DNA of 5,675 nucleotides, from the NCBI GenBank assembly GCA_003561715.1, contig PWVU01000140.1, positions 1 through 5,675 of the forward strand. Reading direction: 5' to 3'. Positions 1 to 5,661 of the stretch are shown here, piece by piece. Every line of letters starts with the position of its first letter. The first letter of the stretch is position 1. The position numbers were made by a program, and so were the translations under genes. This DNA comes from Candidatus Kaiserbacteria bacterium (GTDB taxonomy: Bacteria; Patescibacteriota; Minisyncoccia; Phycocordibacterales; UBA12088). A model generated the notes under the pieces. The model was given only the letters and a program-made list of their open reading frames with translations. It was not told the origin of the DNA and did not search any database.

Positions 1-357
1 ACGGGTCAATGGGACTACCTGATCCGCGAGCGCATGCGCAAGGAGGACTTCATCGCTTTCCTGGAGTACCTGCTGGCGGTGTACACCACCGGCCCTATTG
101 TGCTCATCGTGGACAACTATATCAGCCACACCGCTCACGCCGTTCAGGCGTGGCTGAATGAGCACCCCCGGATGCGCTTGGTTTACCTTCCCGAGTACTG
201 CTTGCACTTGAATCCTATCGAGCCAATCTGGCTTCAACTCAAGAACACCGTTGCTCCTAACCGTTTGTACGATTCGATGAAGACATTGCTGGACACTGCC
301 AAGGCTTTCCTTGACGATATGAGCCCAGAACAAGCCCTCGCCTGGGCTGCCGCTTGA
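1..357 (+). CDS. IS630-family transposase, C-terminal part (5' end outside window)
   Basis: This frame is open from the first base of the window, so the gene is cut by the window edge; an ATG at 34 is internal and not the true start. The product is the C-terminal third of an IS630/Tc1-mariner-type DDE transposase (DDE_3-like domain), which cuts and joins IS ends at TA targets. The second catalytic Asp lies in LIVDNYISH (about residue 38 of the visible part) and the catalytic Glu in LNPIEPIWLQLK (about residue 74). Thirty-five residues separate them, as expected for this family. The C-terminus (SPEQALAWAAA) ends normally at a TGA. No frameshift or stop is seen in the visible part. The first Asp and the N-terminal helix-turn-helix are outside the window, so whether the whole gene is intact cannot be told. 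Confidence 0.9.
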   Translation, partial: TGQWDYLIRERMRKEDFIAFLEYLLAVYTTGPIVLIVDNYISHTAHAVQAWLNEHPRMRLVYLPEYCLHLNPIEPIWLQLKNTVAPNRLYDSMKTLLDTAKAFLDDMSPEQALAWAAA

Positions 358-482
358 AAACTTGAAAGGACTTTCTGCTACCTACTTGGTAGGTCGTTTG
401 TCACAGGCATATCCATTCTGACCATGTTGCGTAGAGCCGAATTATGTGATCGAAATGGCGATATGAGCCGCAAGCGGCCTAT
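358..482. other. Non-coding junction between IS630 and IS110 remnants
   Basis: No credible gene is seen here. It should contain the right end of the IS630 element, but the left end is outside the window, so the inverted repeat and TA duplication cannot be matched. Two small hairpins stand out. One is ACCTAC-TTG-GTAGGT at 380-394, just past the IS630 stop codon and possibly part of the IS end. The other is GCCGC-AA-GCGGC at 467-478, next to the point where recognisable IS110 homology ends. Neither has a following U-run, so neither is a convincing terminator. Confidence 0.5.
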
Positions 483-1649
483 CTAGAAGCGGACTTGCCC
501 GTAAATCACGATCCCAATGCACAGAGTGTAATGGCGGCGCTGGCGACAAGTGACCCAGTAGTAGTGCGAGTACCGATTGCCGGATTTGGCCAAGCGACGG
601 TCCTGAGCCTCAAAGTCGCCCGAGTCGGCGCGTGGCCACCACAGGCCGGCGATCTTGACGGCGTCTTCGGCATCACGGAGGTTGCGCGGACGATAGCCCC
701 TGTGCTTCTTGTCCCATTTCTGGCCCTGCAGGAAACGCTGGACACCACCGATCTATGCGCCGAGGCCCGTGGAAAGACCAGGCCAATACCGGGGATGGTG
801 GCCAGTTGGGCAATGACAGGGCGAGTTTGAAGCTCGGCGGCGATCCAGCGATCGACCTGTTCGATCTTCGAGGAAGCGAATGTGATCCAGAGTGAGTTCG
901 AGGATGCGATGAACAGGAAGGGCGAGGGATGGGTCGAGCGAGAAACTCTCCTGGGCGACACGCTGGAGCTTGTGGGCATTGTCGAGTGGGTCAGGCAGGT
1001 GGTGTCCGCTGAGTTCATATAGGTGAGCGGCCAATTCCTCGACCGGAATCTCGACCAACTCGTCCAGAGTGGGTTGTTGAGAGAGCACGAGACGGCTGGT
1101 AACGCCAAAGGTGTTCGAGAAGGGCTTGATACAGCGGTGGGAGCTGGCTTTGAGGAAGAGGAAAGAAGAAAGGTAGCACTTCTCGCGGGCCAGGCACTGG
1201 ATCAAGCGGAAGCGCAGACGAGTGTTGAAGGACAAGGGCAAGCAGTCTGGCGGGGTCCAGACCACATGGCGAGAGCGGGTGCGTTCGGCGATGTAGAAAG
1301 GGTCTCGCTCGTCGCACTTGTGATCGTCGGCAAAGCACTTCCTGAGCCACTTGACCCAGCGGTGGTTGAGCAAGTGCAGGTCCATGTCGTGGAGGGTCAA
1401 GTCCGGATCCGCCGAGAGTTGAAACAAGAAAGGGAGCCACGGATAGCCGGTGGCCTCGCCGGAGATGTAGATGCCATCAAAGGCATACGTCTCGAGGGCA
1501 TCGAGCAAGAGTTGCTTGGCGGATGAATAGCCGGAACAGGAATTGGCGAACGAGATGTGAGATTCGAGAGGCTGGCCGTCAGGGAAGAGTAGACAGAAGT
1601 CGGCTTTCTTCTGACTAAAGTCGATGCCACCTTGCAGACGATTCGTTAT
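483..1649 (-). pseudogene. Degenerate IS110-family DEDD transposase
   Basis: This is an IS110-family (Piv/MooV-like, RuvC-fold) recombinase, about 389 codons once frames are joined. From the presumed start the DEDD residues are visible: D10 in GGIDFSQ, E65 in GEATGY, and D113 and D116 in KCDERDPFYIAERTR. The C-terminal transposase_20 domain continues in other frames with IEQVDRWIAAELQTRP and LATIPGIGLVF, then IGGVQRFLQGQKWDKKHRGY, AGLWWPRADSGD and KSGNRY. Four lesions are seen. The codon at the expected start (1647-1649) is ATA, placed 7 nt after an AAGGAG. There is a frameshift near 870 (one extra base or two lost). A second frameshift near 777 is best explained by loss of one T in a TTTTCC run. 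A TAG at 753-755 stands where GAG (Glu) is expected. Homology fades after SGNRYSHYYW and the frame stops at 483-485, so the last 40 or more residues appear lost. The protein is almost certainly inactive. Confidence 0.88.
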
Positions 1650-1656
1650 CGGGAAG

Positions 1657-1662
1657 CTCCTT
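1657..1662 (-). promoter_or_regulatory. Ribosome binding site of the IS110 transposase
   Basis: On the minus strand AAGGAG lies 7 nt upstream of an in-frame ATA codon (1647-1649), followed by TNRLQGGIDFS. The site and the distance to the first catalytic Asp (position 10) argue that the ancestral gene began here with ATG, later changed to ATA. The open frame does continue upstream to an ATG at 1800-1802, but that stretch has a composition unlike a transposase. Confidence 0.6.
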
Positions 1663-1680
1663 TCCAACAGAAAGCGTACA

Positions 1681-1910
1681 CGAGCGGTTAGTCGGGTGCC
1701 CCGGTGCTCCCTGGAGCGACATCCTTGCTGCCAATCAGCCCTCATGCTCTGCCGAGGGGAGCTGCGGTCTGCTACACCGCAGCTCGGCGGAGGTAGGGGC
1801 ATCGTGCGATGTCAGACGTTAATCCCCAGGGAGACCGGGAGGCAAACTCATCAAGAAGTGACCTGTACCTAGTCAGTACCGGCCCGGCAAGGGGGAACAG
1901 CCTTGCCCGG
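1681..1910 (-). ncRNA. Candidate IS110 bridge RNA region (structured leader)
   Basis: IS110-subgroup elements encode a structured bridge RNA in the non-coding end upstream of the recombinase gene. This stretch occupies that position and is rich in hairpins. There is a perfect 10-bp stem, GAGCTGCGGT at 1759-1768 pairing with ACCGCAGCTC at 1776-1785 around a 7-nt loop. A 7-bp stem, GGCAAGG at 1886-1892, pairs with CCTTGCC at 1901-1907. A shorter one, GCTC-CCTG-GAGC, lies at 1706-1717. Position and structure are seen in the sequence. The bridge RNA assignment is inferred from the family. Since the recombinase is dead, the RNA would be a relic or could at best serve related elements in trans. Confidence 0.35.
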
Positions 1911-1980
1911 TCAGCCCGCAGTCCGGCCCACGCCGAGCTGGGGGTGATTGTCGCCGGGGTGCCCGATTTCCGCAAGTGTG

Positions 1981-2192
1981 CTATGTAGTTGTTAAAGAAC
2001 GAGTAGTTGCTGTAAGTACTTTGTACAAGCAGCCACTGGTCTGGAGGCCAGTGATTTCGGCAAGAAACCGAAAGTTTCTTAGCAGGAGGGTTGCAGGCAT
2101 TGGGTGATTGATTGTCCTAGCACGTGAATGCTTCGATTCTGTCAAGTGCGTCGCAAAAGGAGATGCACACATCAAGTCTTTGAAGTGACTTT
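1981..2192. other. Hairpin-rich non-coding stretch before the IS701-like insertion
   Basis: No credible gene is seen. It lies between the IS110 remnant and the IS701-like element, and was probably the native 5' flank of the kinase operon before the latter inserted. An AAAAGGAG at 2155-2162 runs straight into an ATG at 2163, in the kinase frame but closed by a TGA at 2181-2183, so it does not start a gene. I see no convincing -35/-10 pair. Confidence 0.5.
2034..2080 (+). promoter_or_regulatory. Stem-loop followed by two mutually exclusive hairpins
   Basis: The first hairpin pairs 2034-2041 (CACTGGTC) with 2046-2053 (GGCCAGTG), including one G-U pair, around a TGGA loop. Directly after it come two overlapping alternatives. 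TTTCGG (2055-2060) can pair with CCGAAA (2068-2073), or AAGAAAC (2062-2068) can pair with GTTTCTT (2074-2080). Both cannot form together. No U-run follows the second hairpin. This layout fits an RNA leader with a switch, but could also be decayed IS sequence. I match it to no known riboswitch. Confidence 0.3.
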
Positions 2193-2197
2193 GTCCA
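2193..2197. repeat. Target-site duplication GTCCA, left copy
   Basis: GTCCA abuts the left inverted repeat of the IS701-like element and is repeated exactly at 3819-3823, directly after the right inverted repeat. This supports the proposed element limits and a simple insertion without later loss of either end. Confidence 0.75.
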
Positions 2198-2214
2198 CAC
2201 TATCCTTGCACTTT
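2198..2214 (+). repeat. Left terminal inverted repeat of the IS701-like element
   Basis: The sequence CACTATCCTTGCACTTT matches the reverse complement of 3802-3818 at 16 of 17 positions; the only difference is C/T at position 8. Similarity stops on the outer side exactly where the GTCCA duplication begins. Confidence 0.8.
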
Positions 2215-2275
2215 TAAAAACTAGCGGCATGGCCCATTCCGTGGATAATGGTATGTGCGAACAAGCCAACACCAC

Positions 2276-2283
2276 GGAGGGGG
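2276..2283 (+). promoter_or_regulatory. Ribosome binding site of the IS701-like transposase
   Basis: GGAGGGGG lies a few bases before the ATG at 2287 (6 nt from GGAGG). This favours 2287 over the in-frame upstream ATG at 2248, and MPTPIICLSD is also the expected sort of N-terminus for the family. Confidence 0.6.
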
Positions 2284-2487
2284 ACCATGCCTACACCAAT
2301 CATATGTCTTTCCGACTCTTTGCGCCAGTTCCTGGAGGCCTTCCGCCCTTGCTCTAGCCGACGCCAATGGCCGTACTTTGTGACCGTACTGCTGGGGTTG
2401 GTGGAGTGCCAAGAGCGAAGTACTCTCACCGGATGCTTGCGCCGAGTCGCAGAGACGATTAGCCTGTGCGGGCTGTCGCGTTTCCTG

Positions 2488-2497
2488 GGCCGTTGGT
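2488..2497. repeat. Target-site duplication of the MITE, left copy
   Basis: GGCCGTTGGT is repeated exactly at 2692-2701. The visible direct repeat is 15 bp (CCTGGGCCGTTGGTC at 2484-2498 and 2688-2702), because the element's own end bases happen to match the target next to it. Ten bp is the length that leaves the inverted repeats symmetrical; twelve is also possible if the element starts one base further in. Confidence 0.75.
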
Positions 2498-2691
2498 CAG
2501 GGCAATCGCATCTCAATCTCCGGGGCCCTGTGTAGGCAAAAAACCATCACGGGTAGCACTTTTGGCATACACCGGAGGCAAATGCTCGGCTCTGGCAAGT
2601 CAAAAACCTACGCGCGGAACAGGAACCGGCGCTTGACCGTCTCGAAAAACGATGCAAAAGGCTGAAATCGGATTTTGATGCGATTGCCCTG
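2498..2691. mobile_element. MITE-like non-autonomous element, 194 bp, inside the transposase gene
   Basis: The element begins CAGGGCAATCGCATC (2498-2512) and ends GATGCGATTGCCCTG (2677-2691), a perfect 15-bp terminal inverted repeat. Similarity goes on weakly inwards (an AATC match). It is flanked by a 10-bp direct repeat GGCCGTTGGT (2488-2497 and 2692-2701). Taking it out with one repeat restores an uninterrupted transposase frame that fits the family. It encodes no transposase, so it must have been mobilised in trans. The duplication length and CAGGG-type ends suggest an IS4-family parent, which is inference. Insertion adds 204 bp, a multiple of three, so the downstream frame is kept, but two TAG codons close it. 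Confidence 0.85.
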
Positions 2692-2701
2692 GGCCGTTGG
2701 T
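2692..2701. repeat. Target-site duplication of the MITE, right copy
   Basis: GGCCGTTGGT directly follows the right inverted repeat of the MITE-like element and is identical to 2488-2497. After it the transposase frame resumes with TTGGTCTGTTGAC (WSVDK). Confidence 0.75.
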
Positions 2702-3794
2702 CTTGGTCTGTTGACAAGCTCGAGGCCGTTTGGTCGGCTCGTTTTCGACTGCAGATGGCGCTGGCCGTGCAGGCCGAACATCTTCGCCAGCGAAGGTTGC
2801 GCCCGAAACGTCGAGGGCGTCCCAAGGCAACCCTCGTAACCGGTTACCTGATCCTGGACGATTCGGTGCACTGCAAGCCGAAAGGGCAAAAGATGGGCGG
2901 CCTGGGTCGGCACTACTCTGGAGTCGAGAAAAAGGTGGTACGCGGCCACTGCATGTTCGCCGGGCTGTACGTCCTGCTGGAGCGTCGCTGTCCGCTGCGG
3001 CCCCGGCTGTATCGCCAGAAGTCGGTCTGCGAGCAGGAAAGCACAGCTCTCCAGAGCAAGGTGGATATGGCGGTGGAAGAAATCGAGCGATTTCAGCCGG
3101 TTCCAGGCACCCACACGCATGTGCTGACCGACAGTTGGTACCACTGCAAGCGTGTCCGCAAGGCCGCCGAGAAACGTGACTGGGATGTCAGCGGTGGGCT
3201 GAGGAAGAATCGCAAAATGCGGCTGACTGACCCTGACGGTAACCGACGATGGCTGAGCCTGGCTGAGTATGCAGCCACCTTGAGGCCGGAAGACTATCAG
3301 CAAGCCGTTTGGCCTTCTCAACAAGGTGGTCACATCGTCTATGTGCATGCCATTCCAACTTGGGTGCGAAAGCTGGGGCCAACGCTGCTGCTGATCACTC
3401 GTCTCAGCCTGGACGGACCGCTGGAGCAGGCGCGCTACTGGGGCAGCACCCTGGTCGAGGCGGATGCCCAAACGGTTGTGAACGTCCTGGCCACACGATG
3501 GAACGTGGAGGTTCTCTTTGAAGACTACAAGGACCTTCTCGGCGCTGATCATTATCAGGTGATGAAGGCCACGGCCGTCGTGCGCTTCTGGACGCTGGTG
3601 TCCTGTTTGGCGTACTTTCTCGACGAGCAACGAGCGCTGCTCCAGGACTAACAACCCGGTGAGCACTTTACTCTCGGTGATGTTCGAAGACGTGTCCAGA
3701 AGGAGCATCAGCGCAATCTCCTGATATGGCTGGAAGACCAGTTCAACTCGGGCGTGAGCGTTGACGAGCCATGCACCCGGCTGAAAGTATATGC

Positions 3795-4526
3795 ATGATC
3801 GAAAGTGCAAAGATAGTGGTCCAGTTGAAGGGTTCAAGGATCAGTCAAATTGGAGTTCGAACGCCACGATCTAGGGCCATTGAGTTCTTGGTCTCAAGAA
3901 TACGGAATGTAATACTGGTAGACCGGGCCACGATAGTGGGTATTGACGGTGTTGACCTTAGTGGCAAGACTGAGCTTGCCGCGGAACTCGAGTGCGCCTT
4001 GAGAGAGTTGGGAATAGCCGTAACCGTCATTCATCAGGATGATTTTCTGAACCCTGAAGACTGTCGATTCAAGCGAGGTGAATGGTCTGCGATTGGATTC
4101 TATGAGGATTTCTTCGATTTTCGGCTCTTGGCTGATAGTATTCTCAGGCCTCTGCGAAGAAAAGAAGAGATAGATGTTACTTTGAGGCATGTTAATCCAA
4201 TAACTGACACCTATGAACGGCCGATGCGCTATATGATTGGTTGCACTTCCTGCGTAATAGTTGAGGGACTTTTTCTTCTGCGTCCGCAATTGGCCAGTCT
4301 GTTTGATCTAATGATCAGACTGACGATCCCTGCCTCGCTGGTAATGGAGCGTGCCATGAACCGGGACGTACCACGCCTCGGGAGTTGTGAATTCGTTCGA
4401 AAGCATTATCTATTACAGCCGATTCCAGCCCAAGAATACTATGAACGGTTGCACCAACCAGACAATCGAGCAGATATCGTCATTGACAATTCTATCATTG
4501 ATTTCCCTGTGATAGTCAAGTTCTAG
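3795..4526 (+). CDS. Uridine-kinase-like P-loop kinase
   Basis: A protein of about 243 residues of the uridine kinase/phosphoribulokinase-like P-loop family, which transfers ATP phosphate to a nucleoside or other small hydroxyl substrate in the cytoplasm. Walker A is GVDLSGKT (residues 52-59), preceded by IVGID. The substrate-side DDF motif is at 82-84, followed by NPEDCRFKRGEW and GFYEDFFDF as in bacterial uridine-kinase-like proteins. A Walker B-like VIVEG lies at 154-158, followed by LFLLRPQL. The C-terminus has the usual adenine-lid region (RAMNRDVPRLGS, RKHYLLQPIPAQEYY) and ends ADIVIDNS. The start is uncertain. ATG at 3795 overlaps the transposase TGA; an ATG at 3771 is also in frame. 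Both lie inside the IS701-like element and neither has a clear ribosome binding site. Native candidates are TTG at 3825 or 3888. The catalytic core looks complete. The substrate is unknown. Confidence 0.8.
   Translation: MIESAKIVVQLKGSRISQIGVRTPRSRAIEFLVSRIRNVILVDRATIVGIDGVDLSGKTELAAELECALRELGIAVTVIHQDDFLNPEDCRFKRGEWSAIGFYEDFFDFRLLADSILRPLRRKEEIDVTLRHVNPITDTYERPMRYMIGCTSCVIVEGLFLLRPQLASLFDLMIRLTIPASLVMERAMNRDVPRLGSCEFVRKHYLLQPIPAQEYYERLHQPDNRADIVIDNSIIDFPVIVKF
3802..3818 (-). repeat. Right terminal inverted repeat of the IS701-like element
   Basis: The reverse complement reads CACTATCTTTGCACTTT, with one mismatch to the left end. It is read through by the kinase frame, so residues ESAKIV or so of the kinase N-terminus are IS-derived. 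Confidence 0.8.
3819..3823. repeat. Target-site duplication GTCCA, right copy
   Basis: Exact copy of 2193-2197, directly after the right inverted repeat. Host sequence resumes here, within the present kinase reading frame. Confidence 0.75.
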
Positions 4527-4541
4527 CGAAATTGAGAAAAC

Positions 4542-5363
4542 ATGAGAGTTGCCGATAAGATAGAAGCAGTTTTCTGGGATATTGACAACACTTTGATTGA
4601 CAGTGCTGCGGTACTCGACAGAGCCCGCAATTCTGCCGTGCTGGCGATGATTCACAATGGCCTTCCGGTCAAGGGTGTCGTTGATGGACTCTGTCGGCTC
4701 AACATGCTGAGTGGCTACTTCAATCCAACTTGGTATTCGTCTCTTCTAGCCTTGCTTTGTATAGAGTGCGGGATACGAGACGGAGAAGAGCGAGAAAGAT
4801 TGATTTCCAGCGGGGTTAAGGCTTACCGAACAGAGTTGGAGACGATCCAGATGTTACCAGGTGCCAAAGAGACTATCGAGAGACTGAAGGCGGCAGGTCT
4901 TCGACTGGGGGTCATCTCTAACTGCCTCGCTCACATTCAAATGTCCAATCTTTCAAAGGTAGGGTTGCTAGACTACTTCGATTCAAATCTCTTGCTTATC
5001 TCTTCCAGCGCAGTTGATCACAGTCAGACCTATCAGCAAGACCGCCGTGATTTTGGTGGTCTTCTCGCTTATTATGAAGGGGCTTCGCTATATCGGACCG
5101 AAAAACCTTGGTTGACAATGTTTAAGGAGGCAGTTAATCGAACAGGAAGGTCTCCTCAGGAACTTCTCTTCGTTGGGGATATGCTCACAGATGTGATAGG
5201 AGCTAATGTGGCTGGGTTTACTAGTGTATTGCTACGTTCGTTTGACAGGGACAAAACAACTGAGAGGAGAACTACCGGTTTGAATCTTGAAAGACCCGAT
5301 TACGTCATCAACAGAGTATCAGAACTTTTACAGATAATTGGCTTGGAACCTGTCGGAGAGTGA
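4542..5363 (+). CDS. HAD-superfamily hydrolase (probable phosphatase)
   Basis: A 273-residue soluble hydrolase of the haloacid dehalogenase superfamily, subfamily I; most members remove phosphate from small metabolites. Motif I is FWDIDNTLID, with nucleophile D13 and general acid D15. Motif II is the serine in VISN (S126). The motif III lysine is K188 in TEKPW. Motif IV is FVGDMLTDVIGANVAG, with D213 and D217. Residues 20-105 are helical and make a C1 cap as in the L-2-haloacid dehalogenase/phosphoglycolate phosphatase group. All catalytic residues are present. About 35 residues lie between the strand after motif II (YFDSNLLLIS) and K188, more than the roughly 10 usual there, and include QTYQQDRRDFGGLLAYYEG. 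The gene starts 15 bp after the kinase stop behind a weak TTGAG site, so the two are probably one operon. The substrate cannot be told from the sequence. Confidence 0.85.
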   Translation: MRVADKIEAVFWDIDNTLIDSAAVLDRARNSAVLAMIHNGLPVKGVVDGLCRLNMLSGYFNPTWYSSLLALLCIECGIRDGEERERLISSGVKAYRTELETIQMLPGAKETIERLKAAGLRLGVISNCLAHIQMSNLSKVGLLDYFDSNLLLISSSAVDHSQTYQQDRRDFGGLLAYYEGASLYRTEKPWLTMFKEAVNRTGRSPQELLFVGDMLTDVIGANVAGFTSVLLRSFDRDKTTERRTTGLNLERPDYVINRVSELLQIIGLEPVGE

Positions 5364-5446
5364 CTAATACAGGCAGAATGTCCGCACGAGTTGACTGAGT
5401 GGGAACGATTGGTTTTTCGTGTTTTTCGCTGGTGCTAGCGTAACGG

Positions 5447-5474
5447 TTGTGCAACCAGAGCAAAGTGCTATAAA
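5447..5474 (+). promoter_or_regulatory. Possible sigma70-type promoter
   Basis: TTGTGC (5447-5452) and TATAAA (5469-5474) are 16 bp apart. The -10 matches the consensus at five of six positions, while the -35 matches only in TTG. The -35 overlaps the near-palindrome GGTTG-TG-CAACC, which could be an operator. It would drive the gene starting at 5668 with a leader of nearly 190 nt. Confidence 0.3.
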
Positions 5475-5592
5475 CGGACAAGATGAGCCTCTTCTGAGAA
5501 AGGCAAAGGTAAATGCAATATCCAGCGCCTTTCGACCTGAAGGGACCGACCAGCGAACACGCTGTGGCCCGTGAACCTAGTATAGGGTGTGG

Positions 5593-5630
5593 GGTACACA
5601 GAATCAAGATATGAGGTATCCTTCTGTACC
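5593..5630 (+). repeat. Inverted repeat GGTACA...TGTACC in the leader
   Basis: GGTACA (5593-5598) pairs with TGTACC (5625-5630). The pairing can go on inwards with AGAA/TTCT if one C is bulged, and a small GATA/TATC pairing sits inside the loop. It lies about 38 bp before the start codon at 5668 and could be a leader hairpin or a binding site. No known motif is recognised. Confidence 0.3.
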
Positions 5631-5653
5631 GTTAACAGTGCCACACATAGACA

Positions 5654-5661
5654 TAAGGAGG
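5654..5661 (+). promoter_or_regulatory. Strong ribosome binding site of the downstream gene
   Basis: TAAGGAGG, a near-perfect anti-16S match, lies 6 nt before the ATG at 5668. It is by far the best Shine-Dalgarno site on the plus strand of this window and sets the start of the last gene. Confidence 0.75.

Larger units (their letters stand above)
483..1910 (-). mobile_element. IS110-family insertion sequence remnant (approximate limits)
   Basis: The element comprises the broken transposase and its upstream structured non-coding region. IS110 elements usually lack terminal inverted repeats and make little or no target duplication, so the ends cannot be fixed from one copy. The low-coordinate limit is set where transposase homology stops. 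The high-coordinate limit is set at the last strong hairpin of the upstream region and could really lie anywhere up to about 1990. Comparison with an intact copy would fix both. Confidence 0.5.
2287..3798 (+). pseudogene. IS701-like DDE transposase, split by a MITE and a nonsense codon
   Basis: With the 204-bp insertion removed this frame gives a DDE_5-type transposase of about 435 residues, close to family length. The joined product reads SRFLGRWSWSVDKLEAVW across the insertion site with no scar. Catalytic Asp is seen in GYLILDDSVHCK (about residue 124), the second Asp in HVLTDSWYH (about 214) and the Glu in RWNVEVLFED (about 340). The C-terminal domain follows with FWTLVSCLAYFLDEQRALLQD. 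Lesions: the insertion brings TAG stops at 2533 and 2554, and a TAA at 3649-3651 replaces what was probably CAA. Downstream of that TAA the same frame still encodes the normal tail (GEHFTLGDVRRRVQKEHQ and onward) to a TGA at 3796-3798. The open piece 2755-3651 keeps all three catalytic residues but lacks the N-terminal domain and the tail. The TGA overlaps the ATG of the kinase frame. Confidence 0.88.
2198..3818 (+). mobile_element. IS701-like insertion sequence, 1621 bp including a nested 204-bp insertion
   Basis: The element is bounded by inverted repeats CACTATCCTTGCACTTT (2198-2214) and AAAGTGCAAAGATAGTG (3802-3818), matching at 16 of 17 positions, and is flanked by GTCCA on both sides. 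Without the nested MITE and its target duplication (204 bp) it would be 1417 bp, which fits the IS701 family. It carries one transposase gene on the plus strand, interrupted by the MITE and by a stop codon. The family is assigned from the transposase. A 5-bp duplication is slightly longer than the 4 bp usual for IS701, so it may belong to a sister group. It cannot now move by itself, but its ends look good enough to be moved in trans. Confidence 0.82.

Noticed and set aside
495..830. Plus-strand open frame of 111 codons
   Set aside because: It overlaps the C-terminal half of the IS110 transposase on the other strand, where WWPRADSGD and KSGNRY are readable.
1023..1526. Plus-strand open frame of 167 codons
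   Set aside because: It is the complement of the IS110 transposase, whose catalytic motifs are on the minus strand; low-complexity Glu/Val/Gly-rich translation without a domain.
1804..1980. GTGCG at 1804 followed by structured sequence, resembling the 5' end of a group II intron
   Set aside because: No domain V/VI-like hairpin and no reverse transcriptase are found, so the match is a chance pentamer.
2155..2183. AAAAGGAG followed by ATG in the kinase frame
   Set aside because: The site touches the ATG without spacing and the frame is closed by TGA after six codons; it cannot start the kinase as the sequence stands.
2608..3837. Long minus-strand open frame of 409 codons
   Set aside because: It is antisense to the IS701-like transposase, which has clear DDE motifs on the plus strand, and its translation shows no recognisable domain. 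It also crosses the MITE end.
5405..5445. T-rich tract with CGCT/AGCG pairing as terminator of the kinase/HAD genes
   Set aside because: The stem is only four base pairs and lies after the T-runs, not before them, so it does not make an intrinsic terminator on the plus strand.
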